A DNA stretch of 64,000 nt from Meloidogyne chitwoodi. Taxonomy: Eukaryota; Nematoda; Chromadorea; Rhabditida; Meloidogynidae. Numbering within the stretch: position 1 is the first letter of the stretch; every line of letters starts with the position of its first letter. Of this stretch, positions 1-17,231 are shown piece by piece. The notes below the pieces were generated by a model that did not search any database, was not told the DNA's origin, and saw nothing but the letters and a program-made list of their open reading frames with translations. The DNA is taken from contig JACZZP010000008.1 in assembly GCA_015183035.1 (NCBI GenBank), positions 806,001 to 870,000 on the forward strand. Reading direction: 5' to 3'. Position numbers and translations under genes: made by a program.

Positions 1-2068
1 AAAAATAAATTAAAATAAATTTAATAAAAATTTATTTTAATTTAAAAAAATATTTATATAATTTTTTAAAAAATAAATTAAAAAGTCACAAATTGTTAAA
101 TAATTTAAAATATATTTTTAAGAATCGTGTGAAATAGAAGTAACAAATAAATATCAGATTGTTTGCTTTTTTAAAGATATTTTGGCTATAAATTTGCCAA
201 AAAGTTTTTTTTTAATTTATTATACCCTTGGGATTAAAAAGAAAAAAATAAAGAATAATTTGGATAAAAGTTTTTTTTTAATGCTAACGGCTGTTTTTTA
301 TGTCATTTTGACGCTTTAAAGTCAAAAGGTGAACAGATGAGATATTTATTTTGATGAAAAAAAATTAAAAAAATAAAAACAATCCCAGGGGGTAAAAAAC
401 AAAAAAATAAGGAAGATAAATATTAAAGTACATAAATAATTTAAATTAAAATATTATTATTAAAATTATATTTTTTTAAATTTATTTTAAAAATTAAATA
501 TTTATTTTTTTTCTAGTAAAGTATTTAATGAAAAATTAAAAAAAAGTTTTATTTAAAAAATAAAATTATTTTTATTTTTAAATAAATAAAAAATATTAAA
601 AAAAATAAATAAAATATTTTAATTGCTAAAGGGCATCAATTAATACATTAGGGAGAATAAATATATTTAAAAGAATATATTCTAAATGGAATTTTTGAAT
701 ATTTTTTATTTTAATTTTAAATATTTCTAAGAAAATAAATAAATAATTTTATTTTTTTAAATGTTAAAAATATTCCATTTGAATAATTTTTAACAAATAA
801 AAATTATTAAAAATAATTTAAATTAACAAAATTGTTAAGAAAAAAATTTTTACGCTAATTTAAATTTACTAATAAAAAATTTAAATAATTAGGTGTAGAA
901 ATATATTTATTTATAGGAAAAGAAAAAATTAAAATTTAAAAAATAAATATTTTTATTTTTTAATTTTAAAATATTAATTAAAATAAATTAAATATTTTTA
1001 AAATTTAATTTATTTTTTATTTTGTCAAAAAATAAATATTTATTTAACTCTCTTGATTTTACTAAATTTAATAATTTTTATTTATTCTTTTTTTATAAAA
1101 TATTTGTAGAAAAGGTGACGTTATAAACTTGATAAAATATTAAATTTACGATATTATTTAATATTTCCGGAAAAGAAAATTTCTTTTAAAAGATTTATAT
1201 GTTGAAAATATATAAAAAATAAATTAAATAAATAAATAAAATATTAAAAATTTAATTGTAAAATTATTAAAAAAAATAATTAAATTGACAGATCTTTTTT
1301 AAAAACATTTAAATTATTATATTTTTTCAAAAAATAACAATTCCTTCCTTCAAAATTAATATTTTATTTTTAAAAAATAAATAAATTGATTTTTAAAAAA
1401 AAACTTTTCTTTTCCTTCCTTTGTATAGGCCACACATTAATTCTTCTTTTTTTTAATATATTTATTTAATATCTTCAACTAAAAAACCGGACATTTTGTT
1501 TTATGTTGTGTCCATTCCTTCTTTCAAACAAACAAAGAAATCTTTTTTTAAATGTCCAGACTAGAAAATAAAGAAAAGAAAAAAATATTTTTATTTTGAT
1601 CTTCTCGAGTAAAAAACAACCAATTTATTATTGTGTGCTTCTTATTTTTTAAAATATTAATTATTGTTTTTTCTTTTCTCTCTACCTAATTAATACTTAA
1701 TTGTCTAATAATAATAATGTAAGTAGATTAATTTTAAAAATATATTTTTTTAATATTTTAAATATATTCTATTGGAGGTTAAATTTAATTAAAACAAATT
1801 TATATCATTCTAATGGTTCATAATTATTATTTTACAAAAATTCCCAAATGCCCTTGAAAATAAAAAACAGAGGGGAAGAGTAGGCTAACACTCATCTAGT
1901 CGAATAAAACAAAAAAACTTAGCTTTACTGAATAAGTTTAAATTAGAATATGTTAATTTAACATATTTCCTATCAGGTTATCTCCGTAAATATTCCTCCA
2001 GTAGAATATGTAATAAATCCTTTTTTATATTTTAAGTATTTTTTTTAAGGTTTCAATTAGAAATTTTA
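1..2068. other. A+T-rich intergenic DNA, no gene seen
   Basis: No open frame, splice-signal series or RNA-like structure is visible; the sequence is mostly A/T runs. Slightly more mixed sequence appears at 1430-1620 and 1860-2000. The latter has a CTAGTCGAAT stretch shared with the flank of the second duplication unit near 6986, so the duplicated unit may begin about 1885. Confidence 0.6.
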
Positions 2069-2369
2069 AGAAGGCTTTCATTTTCATTGCTTTGTTTTTG
2101 TTGTATTTGGTCATTATGTTATACTCAATTAGCTCATTTGGTTGGTCATTCATCAAAATCAATAATAGAAGACCAAAAACTATTAGATCATCATTCAAGA
2201 CATCATTCTTTAATGGGACCTTGTGTGGATAGAGGCAAAATATTTTAAAAAATTAAAAAAAAACAAATTTTCAGGTCAATTTTGTGACAAACTCAAACGA
2301 TTTTGTAATGATTTTAAATATCAAACTTTAATAAATAAAGAATGCAGATCTACTTGTGGAAGATGTTAA
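2069..2369 (+). pseudogene. ShK-domain gene remnant lacking its start codon (copy A side)
   Basis: Two exons, 2069-2234 and 2275-2369, join in frame. The C-terminus has the six-cysteine ShK spacing (PCVDRGQFC, RFC, KEC, STCGRC, stop). ShK domains are small disulfide-rich modules common in secreted nematode proteins. The first exon encodes a hydrophobic start resembling a signal peptide, but there is no in-frame ATG between the upstream stop at 2033 and the hydrophobic part: the site that is ATG at 7075 in the sister copy reads AGG here. The intron would use a GC donor (AG|GCAAAA) and a TTTTCAG acceptor. It may be a dead gene, or may start in an unseen upstream exon. The ShK call is firm; the pseudogene status is inferred. 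Confidence 0.55.
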
Positions 2370-2833
2370 TTGTTAAAATATAATCTTCTTTTTTTTAATA
2401 TTATTTTTACTTTTAATTATTTTGCAAACAAATATATTTTCGGCAAAAAAACTTCAGTTGAGTATAACAAAATTTATTTGTTCAGATAAAATTACTAAAC
2501 AAAAAACTTGTCTACTTTAGGTTAACAACCAACCATTTATCACAATATTTTTAAAGTAAAATATTTTCTTGCTAATAAATTGAACGTTCACGTAAAGTAG
2601 AAAAAGTTTCTAAAATTTAATCAAAGATTGTTTCTATTATTTTAAGTAAAAATATAGTTTTTTTTTAAAATTATTAAATCTGATATATAAATATGTAAAC
2701 TCAACTGATAATAAATAATTACCAAGGTTTAATGTCAAATCAAAAATTATAACTTTAATTTTAATAAAACTTCATAACAATAATAACATAATAAATCAAA
2801 AAATGTATGGGTATATTCAGACCCTCTATAAAC

Positions 2834-5840
<3,007 letters not shown>

Positions 5841-6055
5841 TTTTATTTAATAGATAATCAGAAGAATTAAAATCTTTAGAAAGAATTATTGCTAAAAAAT
5901 ATTTAAATTTAACATATATTAAAACTTAACAATATAACAAAATCCATCAGGTCTTATTTTATAAAAAAAACCTTATTCCAATCAATATAAAATTATGATT
6001 TACGATATTTTTCGTTTCAATATAAATATTTTAAAGAATTTGCGAACATTTATAT
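5841..6055 (-). promoter_or_regulatory. Upstream region of helicase copy A, shared with copy B
   Basis: The stretch upstream of the ATG is nearly identical to 10426-10645 upstream of copy B (a few substitutions and small gaps), including a long shared stretch around CATCAGGTCTTATTTTAT. It is the presumed promoter and 5' UTR carried along in the duplication. The similarity stops at the hAT insertion at 6063. No TATA box or SL acceptor is assigned. Confidence 0.45.
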
Positions 6056-6062
6056 TAATAAA

Positions 6063-6855
6063 TAGGGACGTGCAAAATATGCACGGAAAATCCCGAATAT
6101 GCCCATACATATGCACAAAAAATGTCCAAAATATGCATTAAATATGCATCAAAAAATAGCGAAAATACATATGCTTTAAAAATAAATATTTATTGCAAAA
6201 AATAACATAAAATTTAATTTCGCCTTTCGCAATTGGATATTAAGTATTTTTCTAAATTTTCAGGCTGTCAAAATCATTTTTTTCCAAATAAATAATTTTG
6301 GGTACTTACGTATTATCCCTAAGCACTTTTGCGGACTTTTTTTTGCGGACAAATTTATATATAAATAGACAATTTGAATAATAAAAAAGTACAGTCTATT
6401 CCGCAAAAGTGCTTAGGGATAATACGTAAGTACCCAATTTTGAGTTTAAAAAAATAAAAAATAGAACATTTTCCTCGAAAAAATCAAACTTGAGTTACCA
6501 CCGTTGCTTAACTTACCAGATTGGACACTTAGCATATAGACACTTTTCTTCTGTATGCTATGACCTCCCTATCAACGGGATGTAAGAATGTTCGGACACG
6601 AAGAGAACTGGTTAGAGAAAAAGAGGATAGAGAAAATATAAAAAGTAAGGTATGAGAAACAAAAATTAATAGTTACGAAATGCCAAAATATGCAAAAATT
6701 GGCCAAATATGACGAAAGTGCCGAAATATGCAAAAATATGCTATAAGAACCGGGTCCTAAACAACTCGGACCAACTAAAAACACCATTTTTGAGCTTCTC
6801 ATATCGTGGCATATCCGCACGCAAAACATGCATTTGCATGTTTTGCACGTCCCTA
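6063..6855. mobile_element. Non-autonomous hAT-type transposon
   Basis: The ends are inverted repeats beginning TAGGGACGTGCAAAA (6063) and mirrored at 6855. They are flanked by a perfect 8-base target duplication TTAATAAA (6055-6062 and 6856-6863). An 8-base duplication with TAGGG termini is the hAT signature. Repeated AAATATGCA-type motifs near both ends look like subterminal transposase sites. No transposase frame is present, so it is non-autonomous. It lies between the two helicase units and carries a second element at 6300-6435. Confidence 0.85.
6300..6435. mobile_element. Palindromic MITE nested in the hAT element
   Basis: A 136-base element with perfect 36-base terminal inverted repeats (6300-6335 and 6400-6435, ends GGGTACTTACG and CGTAAGTACCC) around a 64-base centre. 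AATTTT flanks both sides (6294-6299 and 6436-6441) as a likely 6-base target duplication. Perfect arms suggest recent insertion. The superfamily is not recognised. Confidence 0.85.
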
Positions 6856-7074
6856 TTAATAAACAATGCGCTCAAAAATAATGACATACATTGACAATAT
6901 ATAAATACGAAAAATACCCAGAAACCGAAGTATAAGTCCCGAAAAACCATCGAGGAAGGCTAATCTCCGCAAATAATGTGTTCTTCTAGTCGAATGTAAT
7001 AGTATGCCATACTTTTATTTATTTAAGAAAAATATTTGAAATAGTTCTATAGGGTTTCTAGAGAAACTCTTAAA

Positions 7075-7170
7075 ATGCCTTCATTTTCATTGCTTTGTTG
7101 TATTTTTGTATTTGACCACCCTTTTATACTCAATTAGGCTTCGGTTAGTCATCATAAACATCTTCACTTG
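7075..7170 (+). pseudogene. Decayed first exon of ShK-type gene (copy B side)
   Basis: ATG at 7075 opens the frame MPSFSLLCCIFVF and stops at 7135-7137. It aligns with the first exon of the ShK remnant at 2069-2234 (shared TTCATTTTCATTGCTTTG and ACTCAATTAG) but is frameshifted. The ShK-coding second exon is missing downstream. It marks the same 3' neighbour in both duplication units. Confidence 0.6.
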
Positions 7171-7343
7171 GGGCTTTATTTCATAATTAGGGAATTTTTA
7201 ATAATATGGGTATTTTACACAAAAAATTTTTCGAAGTTAATTGGAATATGTATAAAACCATTAAAAATAAGATATATATATCATTCTAAAAACATATATT
7301 TCCAATTAACCTTTTTATCAATTAATCTTTTTAATAAAGTCAA

Positions 7344-10425
<3,082 letters not shown>

Positions 10426-10655
10426 TTTTATTTTATAGATAATCAGAAGAATTAAATAAAATCTTTAGAAAGAATTTTAGCTAAAAAATATTTAAATTTA
10501 ACATATATTAAAACTTAACAAATATAACAAAATCCATCAGGTCTTATTTTATAAAAAAAACCTTATTCCAATCAATATAAAATTATGATTTACGATATTT
10601 TTCGTTTCAATATAAATATTTTAAAGAATTTGAGAATATTTATTTAACAAACATG
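10426..10655 (-). promoter_or_regulatory. Upstream region of helicase copy B, shared with copy A
   Basis: Nearly identical to 5841-6055. Similarity ends around 10650, which marks the right edge of the second duplication unit. Confidence 0.45.
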
Positions 10656-10764
10656 CACCCAAAAAACAATTACATATTAATTAACAATATAATATTATAG
10701 GGTTTGCAGAAAATATATACATACATCTAATGAATGTTATCTATATGCAGCCTATCACTTCTTA

Positions 10765-11123
10765 TCAAGTCTCTGATCTCTTTTTCTTCTTGGATCGTGA
10801 CTTCGACCTGGATCGCGACTTCTTCTGTCTCTTCTTTCTCTGTACCTCCTCAGAGCCAAAGACTTTCTGCCTCATCCTGTCGAAGAATGATTCAGTCCTT
10901 TCCCTAATATAGAGCGAAGCCTCCCTGTCGGCTTTCCAGAGTTTTAGAGCTAAATAAACATTTTTTAAATCTTTAAAAATACTAATATATGCCAACCAAT
11001 TGTCGTTTCCTTCTTCAAGTTGAACGGATGCTTCCTCTTTGGCACATCTCCCATATAAACTTCATAGTCAGCACTATCTTCACCCTTCTCAGCTGTTTGC
11101 TTTTCCACACCACCTTCCGACAT
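10765..11123 (-). CDS. Small basic protein with C-terminal RS/KR-rich tail
   Basis: Two exons, 11123-10997 and 10949-10765, separated by a 47-base intron, encode 103 aa from MSEGGVEKQTAEKGEDSADY. The middle (LWKADREASLYIRERTESFF) looks helical. The last about 30 residues are KKRQKKSRSRSKSRSKKKKR, an arginine/serine plus polylysine tail like those of splicing-associated and nuclear proteins. No known domain is recognised. The coding region is richer in G+C than its surroundings, which supports it as a real exon pair. It ends just beyond the helicase copy B promoter region and is transcribed in the same direction. A nuclear, RNA-related role is only inferred from the tail. Confidence 0.7.
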
Positions 11124-11316
11124 TGCGAGATTATCTGCAAAACTAATGAATTTGAGAGTAAGGTAAGAAACTGACCTTATTTAATGCCACACAATCTAGT
11201 CTGACAATTAGCACAATTGAGCCTGCGCTTTTCTTAATATGCCTTTTATATAAAAAAATTTTTGCAACTTGAACCATTTTAAGTTGCATTTTTTACATCA
11301 TTTAATTAATATAATA

Positions 11317-11662
11317 CTTAGGTTGGAAATTAAATAGTGAGCCTCTATGAAAAAATAAACATTTATTAAAAACATCCGTACTGTTCTATTGGAATACATC
11401 TTAAAGCCCCTAAATGTGTTTTTGACAATAAAAATTTTCGAAAATTTTTGCTTAAAAAGAAATTTTGACTATGTTTTGAAAAAAGGCCAAAGCGTAATCA
11501 AAATAAAATAAAAAGCAAAGAAATTTTGTATCTATAAAGTAAACTTGTTAAAAATAAGATAAAAAAAGAAGTAGGCAAATCCATCAACAAACATATAGCT
11601 GTGAATTTTTAAATATTTTAGAATTAGTGGGCTAATTATTTACAATTAGTTTCCAACCTAAG
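11317..11662. mobile_element. Mariner-like MITE
   Basis: 346 bases with inverted ends CTTAGGTTGGAAATTAA / TTAGTTTCCAACCTAAG, flanked by TA on both sides (11315-11316 and 11663-11664), the target site of Tc1/mariner elements. No transposase frame remains. Confidence 0.8.
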
Positions 11663-11963
11663 TAAATCCTTGATATATAAGGTTATAACCACACAATAAA
11701 TTATAAAAAAATATATACTAAAATCAGTTTTATCAAAAAATCAAACTTATAAAATCGTAAACGAAGATATAATTGTAAAGAAGTAAACCGGTATATAGAG
11801 AATCCTGAACATTTAATGGTTTACAAAAAAATCAAAATTAGGCGAAACAATAATTTGAAAAGAGAATTAACCAAAATAACAAAATAAATTACTATTCTGA
11901 AAAAATAGGATTAATGTTTCACCTTTAAAGGAATAACAATTCATTTTTCATTAAACGAATAAT

Positions 11964-12506
11964 TTAACGCTGAGTAGGCAAAATATAAGGCCCTTTGTTT
12001 TTAGCATAAATACAAATGCCAACAATGAAAATAGCAAGAGCCAAAACGACCAGAATTGTACCCACACCAGTATAGAACATCGCACAACTGAACATAAACA
12101 GGCAACCGTCACCATGAGCAGTGGTGGTGTCCTATTTTGAATTTATTTTAATATGAATATTTTCTTTGGCAAACAAAGGTGTTATAGCCTAGTTTTTATT
12201 TTGAAGTCTACTAATATAATGTTAAATATAATTTTAAAAAATACAGGTTTCCCAGTAGTATTGAATCCAATAAAACCTTCCTCCAAATGATCACCTAAAA
12301 ATTAAGTAAATTAAATTCTAATAGGAAAATAAAATACCTTCAAATGTACCATTGTTCTCTATATGTTGCGTTACTATTGGGTATGTACTGTTTAATTTTG
12401 GCAGCACAGTAACATTTATAGGATGGTCGAACACATCACCATCAACGCCGAAAGACGTACAAAAAACAATTTGAAGAGCAAAAAAGATTGCCGAACAGAA
12501 GAACAT
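11964..12506 (-). CDS. Small type I membrane protein, function unknown
   Basis: Three exons, 12506-12338, 12294-12245 and 12131-11964, encode 128 aa. Residues 1-20 (MFFCSAIFFALQIVFCTSFG) are a signal peptide. The short ectodomain has N-linked glycosylation sites (NVT, NST, NGT, NTT). A single transmembrane helix follows near the C-terminus (GTILVVLALAIFIVGICIY) and the tail is short (KNKGPYILPTQR). The layout predicts an extracellular N-terminus and a 12-residue cytosolic tail. No family is recognised; it is probably nematode-specific. Confidence 0.8.
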
Positions 12507-12746
12507 TTTTTGTTGAAATGAAAATTTTAATTTTTAAATATCAATAATAGTGAAATAATTAAAATGAGATTAAAAATACAAAAATAATACTGGATATAAA
12601 AATATCAACAGAATTCTAAATATCAAAACAATTTATGTAAAACAATTTTATCAAATACATTATAATTGTGAAAAACAAATAATATTACAATATTTATTAT
12701 TATTATAGATTATAGCATTACGAAGTGGCAACCAAATATAAAAACA

Positions 12747-13066
12747 TCAAAGCACTGCACAACAACGCTTCTTTCGCTTCGGTACTGGTGGAAGTGGAGG
12801 CACTGCTTCAGGCTCCTTCGCTGTTAAAGAACAGAAGAAAAAGAAGTTAAACAACTTTTAAATATAATTTTATTAAAAAAAAACAAAAAATGGAGGATTA
12901 AGAAAACAAGTAAAAAATAATTGGGATAAACCTTAATTCAGTAAATTGTCCAATTCCTTTTTAAATGAATTAACTAACCATTTTGGACTGCAGATTTTTC
13001 ACGCAATGAGGCCATGTCACCTACAACCTCGTACTCGCTCTTCTTTTTAACAAGTTGTTCGGGCAT
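12747..13066 (-). CDS. 53-aa peptide with polybasic CAAX tail
   Basis: Two exons, 13066-12979 and 12820-12747, encode MPEQLVKKKSEYEVVGDMAS and on to a proline-rich, polybasic C-terminus PPLPPVPKRKKRCCAVL. The final CAVL is a CAAX box; a terminal leucine favours geranylgeranylation in the known rule. The whole tail resembles the hypervariable region of Rac/Cdc42 GTPases, but no GTPase domain exists upstream. Splice sites (NG|GTTAGT, TTTAACAG) and G+C content above background support the model. It would be a membrane-anchored micropeptide; the function is unknown. An unseen upstream exon is possible. Confidence 0.72.
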
Positions 13067-13772
13067 TTGAAATTATGTAGTTTTATCGTTATTATAAGGA
13101 AATAGTGTGTGAAAATATCCTGTTAAAATAAAAAATTATGCAGAAAAATGAGTATCAAACAACATAAACAATAATTACATTCCTAATTTTAAAAGATTTA
13201 AATTGTGTTCAAAGCTTGTGAAAAAATAGAATTTATTAAGCTCACTTAACGGATAAAACAAAATTTTGACAATAATCTCATAAATCTTTTAAAATTTTTA
13301 CATAAATAAATTTACGATTTTGCCGCCATTAAATTATGGCATTTTGTCATTATTCGCCAAAATTGAAAGTTCTTTCAGTGCCACATCAAGAGATTATGGT
13401 AAATAGTGGTTAAATTAAAAAATAAATAATACCTAATTAAATTCACAAATCTTGTTCTTTTATTTTAACCTTTATAATTTTTAATTAATAAATTTCAAAT
13501 CTTTAATTCTTGCTAAAATAATACAAGCAAAAACAATTATTTTTTTATAAAGTTAAACTTATATTTAATTTTCAATATTTTTTACGTAAATCTACTACTT
13601 TATTTTCTTTCCCACAATTTATAAAAAAAATTTGACAAAAATAGTTTTAATTTTTTTCTTATGAAGAAAAAAATTTTCACGCTTATAATAATTTCGTGAA
13701 TTATTTTTTTCTCAAAAATCTAGAATTATATTCACATAAAAACTTTAAAAATTATTTTTAATTAAATTAAAA
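13067..13772. promoter_or_regulatory. Divergent intergenic region
   Basis: About 700 bases between the CAAX peptide gene (leftward) and the globin gene (rightward) must hold both promoters. No gene is visible and no specific promoter element is assigned. Confidence 0.35.
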
Positions 13773-14887
13773 ATGGGTAACGGTTTAGCTATTTATAATA
13801 AAAAATGTTTAAATTGTTCAACTCAATCTTGTAACAAATTTCAAATTAAAACAATTTATGTAACTGCACCAATGCTTTTAAAAGGTTGGAAAAATGAGAA
13901 AAAATATTTTTTATTGAAAAATTAAATTATTTTAATAGCTGATCAAAAACACACAGAAACAATTCGTCGTCTTTCACAAATTTTATTAGATGATTTGGAG
14001 AATGGCAAACCTCAAAGCCTTTCTATGCGTGATAGAGAAGTGTATGTTTTTTAATTTATTATAATAAAAGGGCAACAAAGTGGAAAAAAGAGTACAAAAT
14101 TATTTTGCCTAAAATAATTTAAATAATCAATTTCCTCTCCAATTTTAACAAGTCATTGAAATATTAAGACAGTCTGACCTTTTTTATTAAAATAAAATTT
14201 TATTAACTAAATTAACCTTTAATAAAAAATATTTTTCTTAAGAATAGCCCGTTGTTGGAGAAGACATATAACTGCTAAAAGAACAGATATATTTCATAAA
14301 ACAATGCTTAAATGTATTGAAGCCAGTCAAAAATTAAATGAAATAATTGCTTGTGGAAGATATTGTTACAGAGATTTAAGAAAATGGCCAAAATTAAATA
14401 AAATTTGGTTAAAAAATTAAAAAATATTTTTTTTTAAAAACTTTTTTAGTCAATCACAATTTAATTTTTACGAAAAATTAATTTATGAATTAAATATGGA
14501 TCAACAAAAGATTTTAATTGCTTGTTATCGTCTTGGTAGAACACATGCAGAATATTCACAATATGGAATGAAACCACATTTTTTAGATATTTTTCATCAA
14601 CAATTACTTGGTTTAAAAAATAAATATTTAATTAAATTTAAATTAAAAAAAAAATTAATTTTAAATAAATAGTAATAGAATATAAAATTTAATTTTCTTT
14701 TAATTCTTTAGAAAAAATATAAAATTTAATTTAAGGTCAAATAGCTTGTATTGAATATGAAAATAGTTGTGAAATGGAAGAAACAATTATAGCATTTATT
14801 CATTTTAATAATTTAATTATTGAAGCTTTTCTTGATGCTTATAGTCAAAGAAATAATGAAATACGAGAACAAGAAAAAATTGTTTAA
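13773..14887 (+). CDS. Divergent nematode globin, possibly N-myristoylated
   Basis: Five exons, 13773-13884, 13939-14041, 14243-14407, 14450-14610 and 14736-14887, encode 230 aa. A globin A helix is seen at [20 protein letters not shown] (about 72-91), and the F-helix block [15 protein letters not shown] supplies the proximal haem-ligand histidine (His about 159); GH segments follow to YSQRN. The E7 region appears to carry Gln rather than His (QSQF), by spacing only. The N-terminus [12 protein letters not shown] has Gly2 for myristoylation and nearby cysteines that could be acylated, a feature known in several C. elegans globins that sit at membranes and signal rather than carry oxygen. Family membership is inferred from fold motifs, as overall similarity is weak. 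Confidence 0.82.
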
Positions 14888-15835
14888 ATTAAATTATTAG
14901 AAGAAATATTATAAATAAATCAAAAACATTTTTATTATTTTGCTACGTTTTACTAGTTGAGGTAAATTCCCAAGTCTAAACAATGAAAAATAAAATCAAA
15001 ATATTTAAATTACTTTTCTTTGTTTATTTCTATATTATTTGAAGGAAAAATTTAAATAAATAAGGACATTGTTACCCAACTTTCTTTCATTTTATATATC
15101 AAATACTTAAATAAATATCTTTCATTTTATTTTTTCAAATCAGAAATTATATTATAAATTTAAATAGTACTTATATCAATACAAATGCTAAAACAACAAA
15201 TATTATCAGATAAAATACAAAAAATTAATAAGTCATTACCTAATGAATTAATTGTTGAGATATTTAAAACAATAACAACAAAAACATACTTAAATAAGAA
15301 AAAGTAATTATAATTTAATGTTTTAGAAATAAATATTATAAAAAATGACAATAAATCTATATTACTAGCGTTCGCTGCCGGATTCCAGAAATCCGGATCC
15401 AGAATCTTAGTTTATTCCTTATCTTAGTTTTAATTCTCTATCGGATTAATCTTGAAAATCCAGGAGGATCTTACTTAAAAACACAGTGGCTTTGTTACTG
15501 AATCATTTTCATAAAGATATATAATTCAATTTTTATCCCCAGCAATTACAAAAAAGCACTTGAATTGTGGAGCAAATATGCCAAAAAATTCCTTTGCACT
15601 TCAGTTATAATTTGCAAAGTTGCTGAAAAGACTTTTCAAAAAGGAAAGGTAAAGTTGACATTTATGCGATATGAAAATAAAATAGTAAGACTTACAAAGT
15701 GAAATTAGGCATTGCGGATATAAATTTTGTCGTCTAAATCGTAAAAAGTTAAAAGCAAAAGTTTTTAATTATTGGTGCTCGGCGTTTAACCGATACAGTC
15801 GTCCGGAAATTTTATGAGGACTGCAGCGGTACAGG
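14888..15835. other. Intergenic region with short GATCC/CCGGA repeat patch
   Basis: No gene is supported. Around 15360-15480 a patch rich in CCGGAT/GATCC words (GGATTCCAGAAATCCGGATCC) stands out and resembles 55135-55262. It looks like debris of an interspersed repeat. Confidence 0.4.
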
Positions 15836-17086
15836 GAGCAGTTCAGTTGAGCCAGCGAGTCAGGCGTCACCGTTTTAAAGTTTAACTAAAGTTTTTTCCT
15901 AGATACGAATTATATAAAAATACGAATGATAGCTCATTTGAAAGAGCTCTTCGAGCTGAGTCGAATGAGACCAAAATGAACGAATTTAGTAGGCTTCAAA
16001 GGAAGTTAGGAGAAACGGTGACTCAACCGTGATGACTGCTACTCAACTGAACTGCTTCCTAAAAGATCAAAAGGAAGCTAGAGACTAGAGATAGGAACGG
16101 GAACGGGTCCCGATCCCGTTTCCCGGTCCTTTTTCCCGGCTTTTTTGAGTCACCGGGATGAAAACGGGATCGGGAATACCCGGTTTTCCCGGTTCGGGAC
16201 CCGGTGATTTTTGGAACTAGAAAAAAGCGGGAATTCCCGATTTTCCCGGTCCCGGGTCCCTACCGGTCGTTCCATTCTTAAATTTCCCGTTTCTCGGTCC
16301 CGGATTTTTCAAAATTCCTATCTCTAGTAGAGACTATTTGCCTTCTCCTTTTAATTCTAGCAGTTTGAGCACGTGATGCTCTCAACAAGAGAAAATAATA
16401 TGTACCGATTTGTCCGATTTTGTATTCTTTACCAAATTGTTTGTACTAAAAATGTTGTGTAAAATGTATCCAAATTAGCCGTGTTCCAAAATGTCGGGCA
16501 TATTTGGTTTTAATCAATTAATTCTAATAATGATATTAAACAAGTCTTTATTTTTGCGAATAATCTTTGAAACTAAAAACATTTTCCTTGGATATAAATG
16601 GATTGGGGTCACAGTCTTGTTCAAATGGGCCAGTTTAGTCCCGATAAAATTTATATTGAAATAGTAGTTTTTTCCTTATTTAAATTTTTTTTCGTTTTTC
16701 GTAACTTACTTTTCTATTCTTTTATATTCTTTCAATTATAGTTGGTTAACCAAGAAAATATAGGAATTTCGGAAAAACGTTGGGACTGAACTGGCAGGGA
16801 ACTGGTGGGACTGAACAGGCCCGTTCCGATTCTCACTGTTTAACCATTTTGGGTACACCTCAACTGAGTCTGCACGATTGAGTCTGGCTCAACTGAGTCA
16901 CGCTTTGTTCAAATTCAACTAAATTCGTTTATTTTAATCTCATTCGACTCAGCTCGAAGAGCTCTTTCAAATGAGCTATCGTTTGTATTTTTATATAATT
17001 CATATCTGGGAAAAAACTTGAGTTAAACTTTAAAACGGTGACTAAGTTGAGCCAAACTCAGTCGTGCAGACTCAGTTGAACTGCTC
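15836..17086. mobile_element. Long inverted-repeat DNA element
   Basis: The left arm (about 15836-16005) and right arm (about 16908-17086) are inverted copies with few differences, beginning GAGCAGTTCA and sharing GTCACCGTTTTAAAGTTTAA and AGCTCATTTGAAAGAGCTCT. ACTCAACTGA-type words recur near both ends. No transposase frame is visible and no convincing target duplication was found. It is a foldback-type or non-autonomous transposon, interrupted at 16085-16327 by another element. Confidence 0.78.
16085..16327. mobile_element. GC-rich MITE nested in the inverted-repeat element
   Basis: Terminal inverted repeats CTAGAGATAGGAA / TTCCTATCTCTAG bound a 243-base body made of CCCGGT/ACCGGG words, strikingly GC-rich for this genome. 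TAGAGA occurs on both flanks as a possible target duplication. It sits inside the 15836-17086 element, so it inserted later. Confidence 0.7.
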
Positions 17087-17231
17087 ACAACCATTTTATA
17101 TTATTTTGAAAATTTTCGATTAAATAAGTTGGTTAAAAGGAAGCCACAAATTATTGTGTTAACATTTTCTGTACATGAATAATTTCTATTTATGTGTATT
17201 TTAGATTAAAATAATTAACATTATTAAAAAA

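Noticed and set aside
6572..6950. Open frames inside and beside the hAT element
   Set aside because: No transposase motifs; short and on both strands.
15160..15351. Minus-strand 63-codon frame
   Set aside because: Low-complexity A+T sequence without splice partners.
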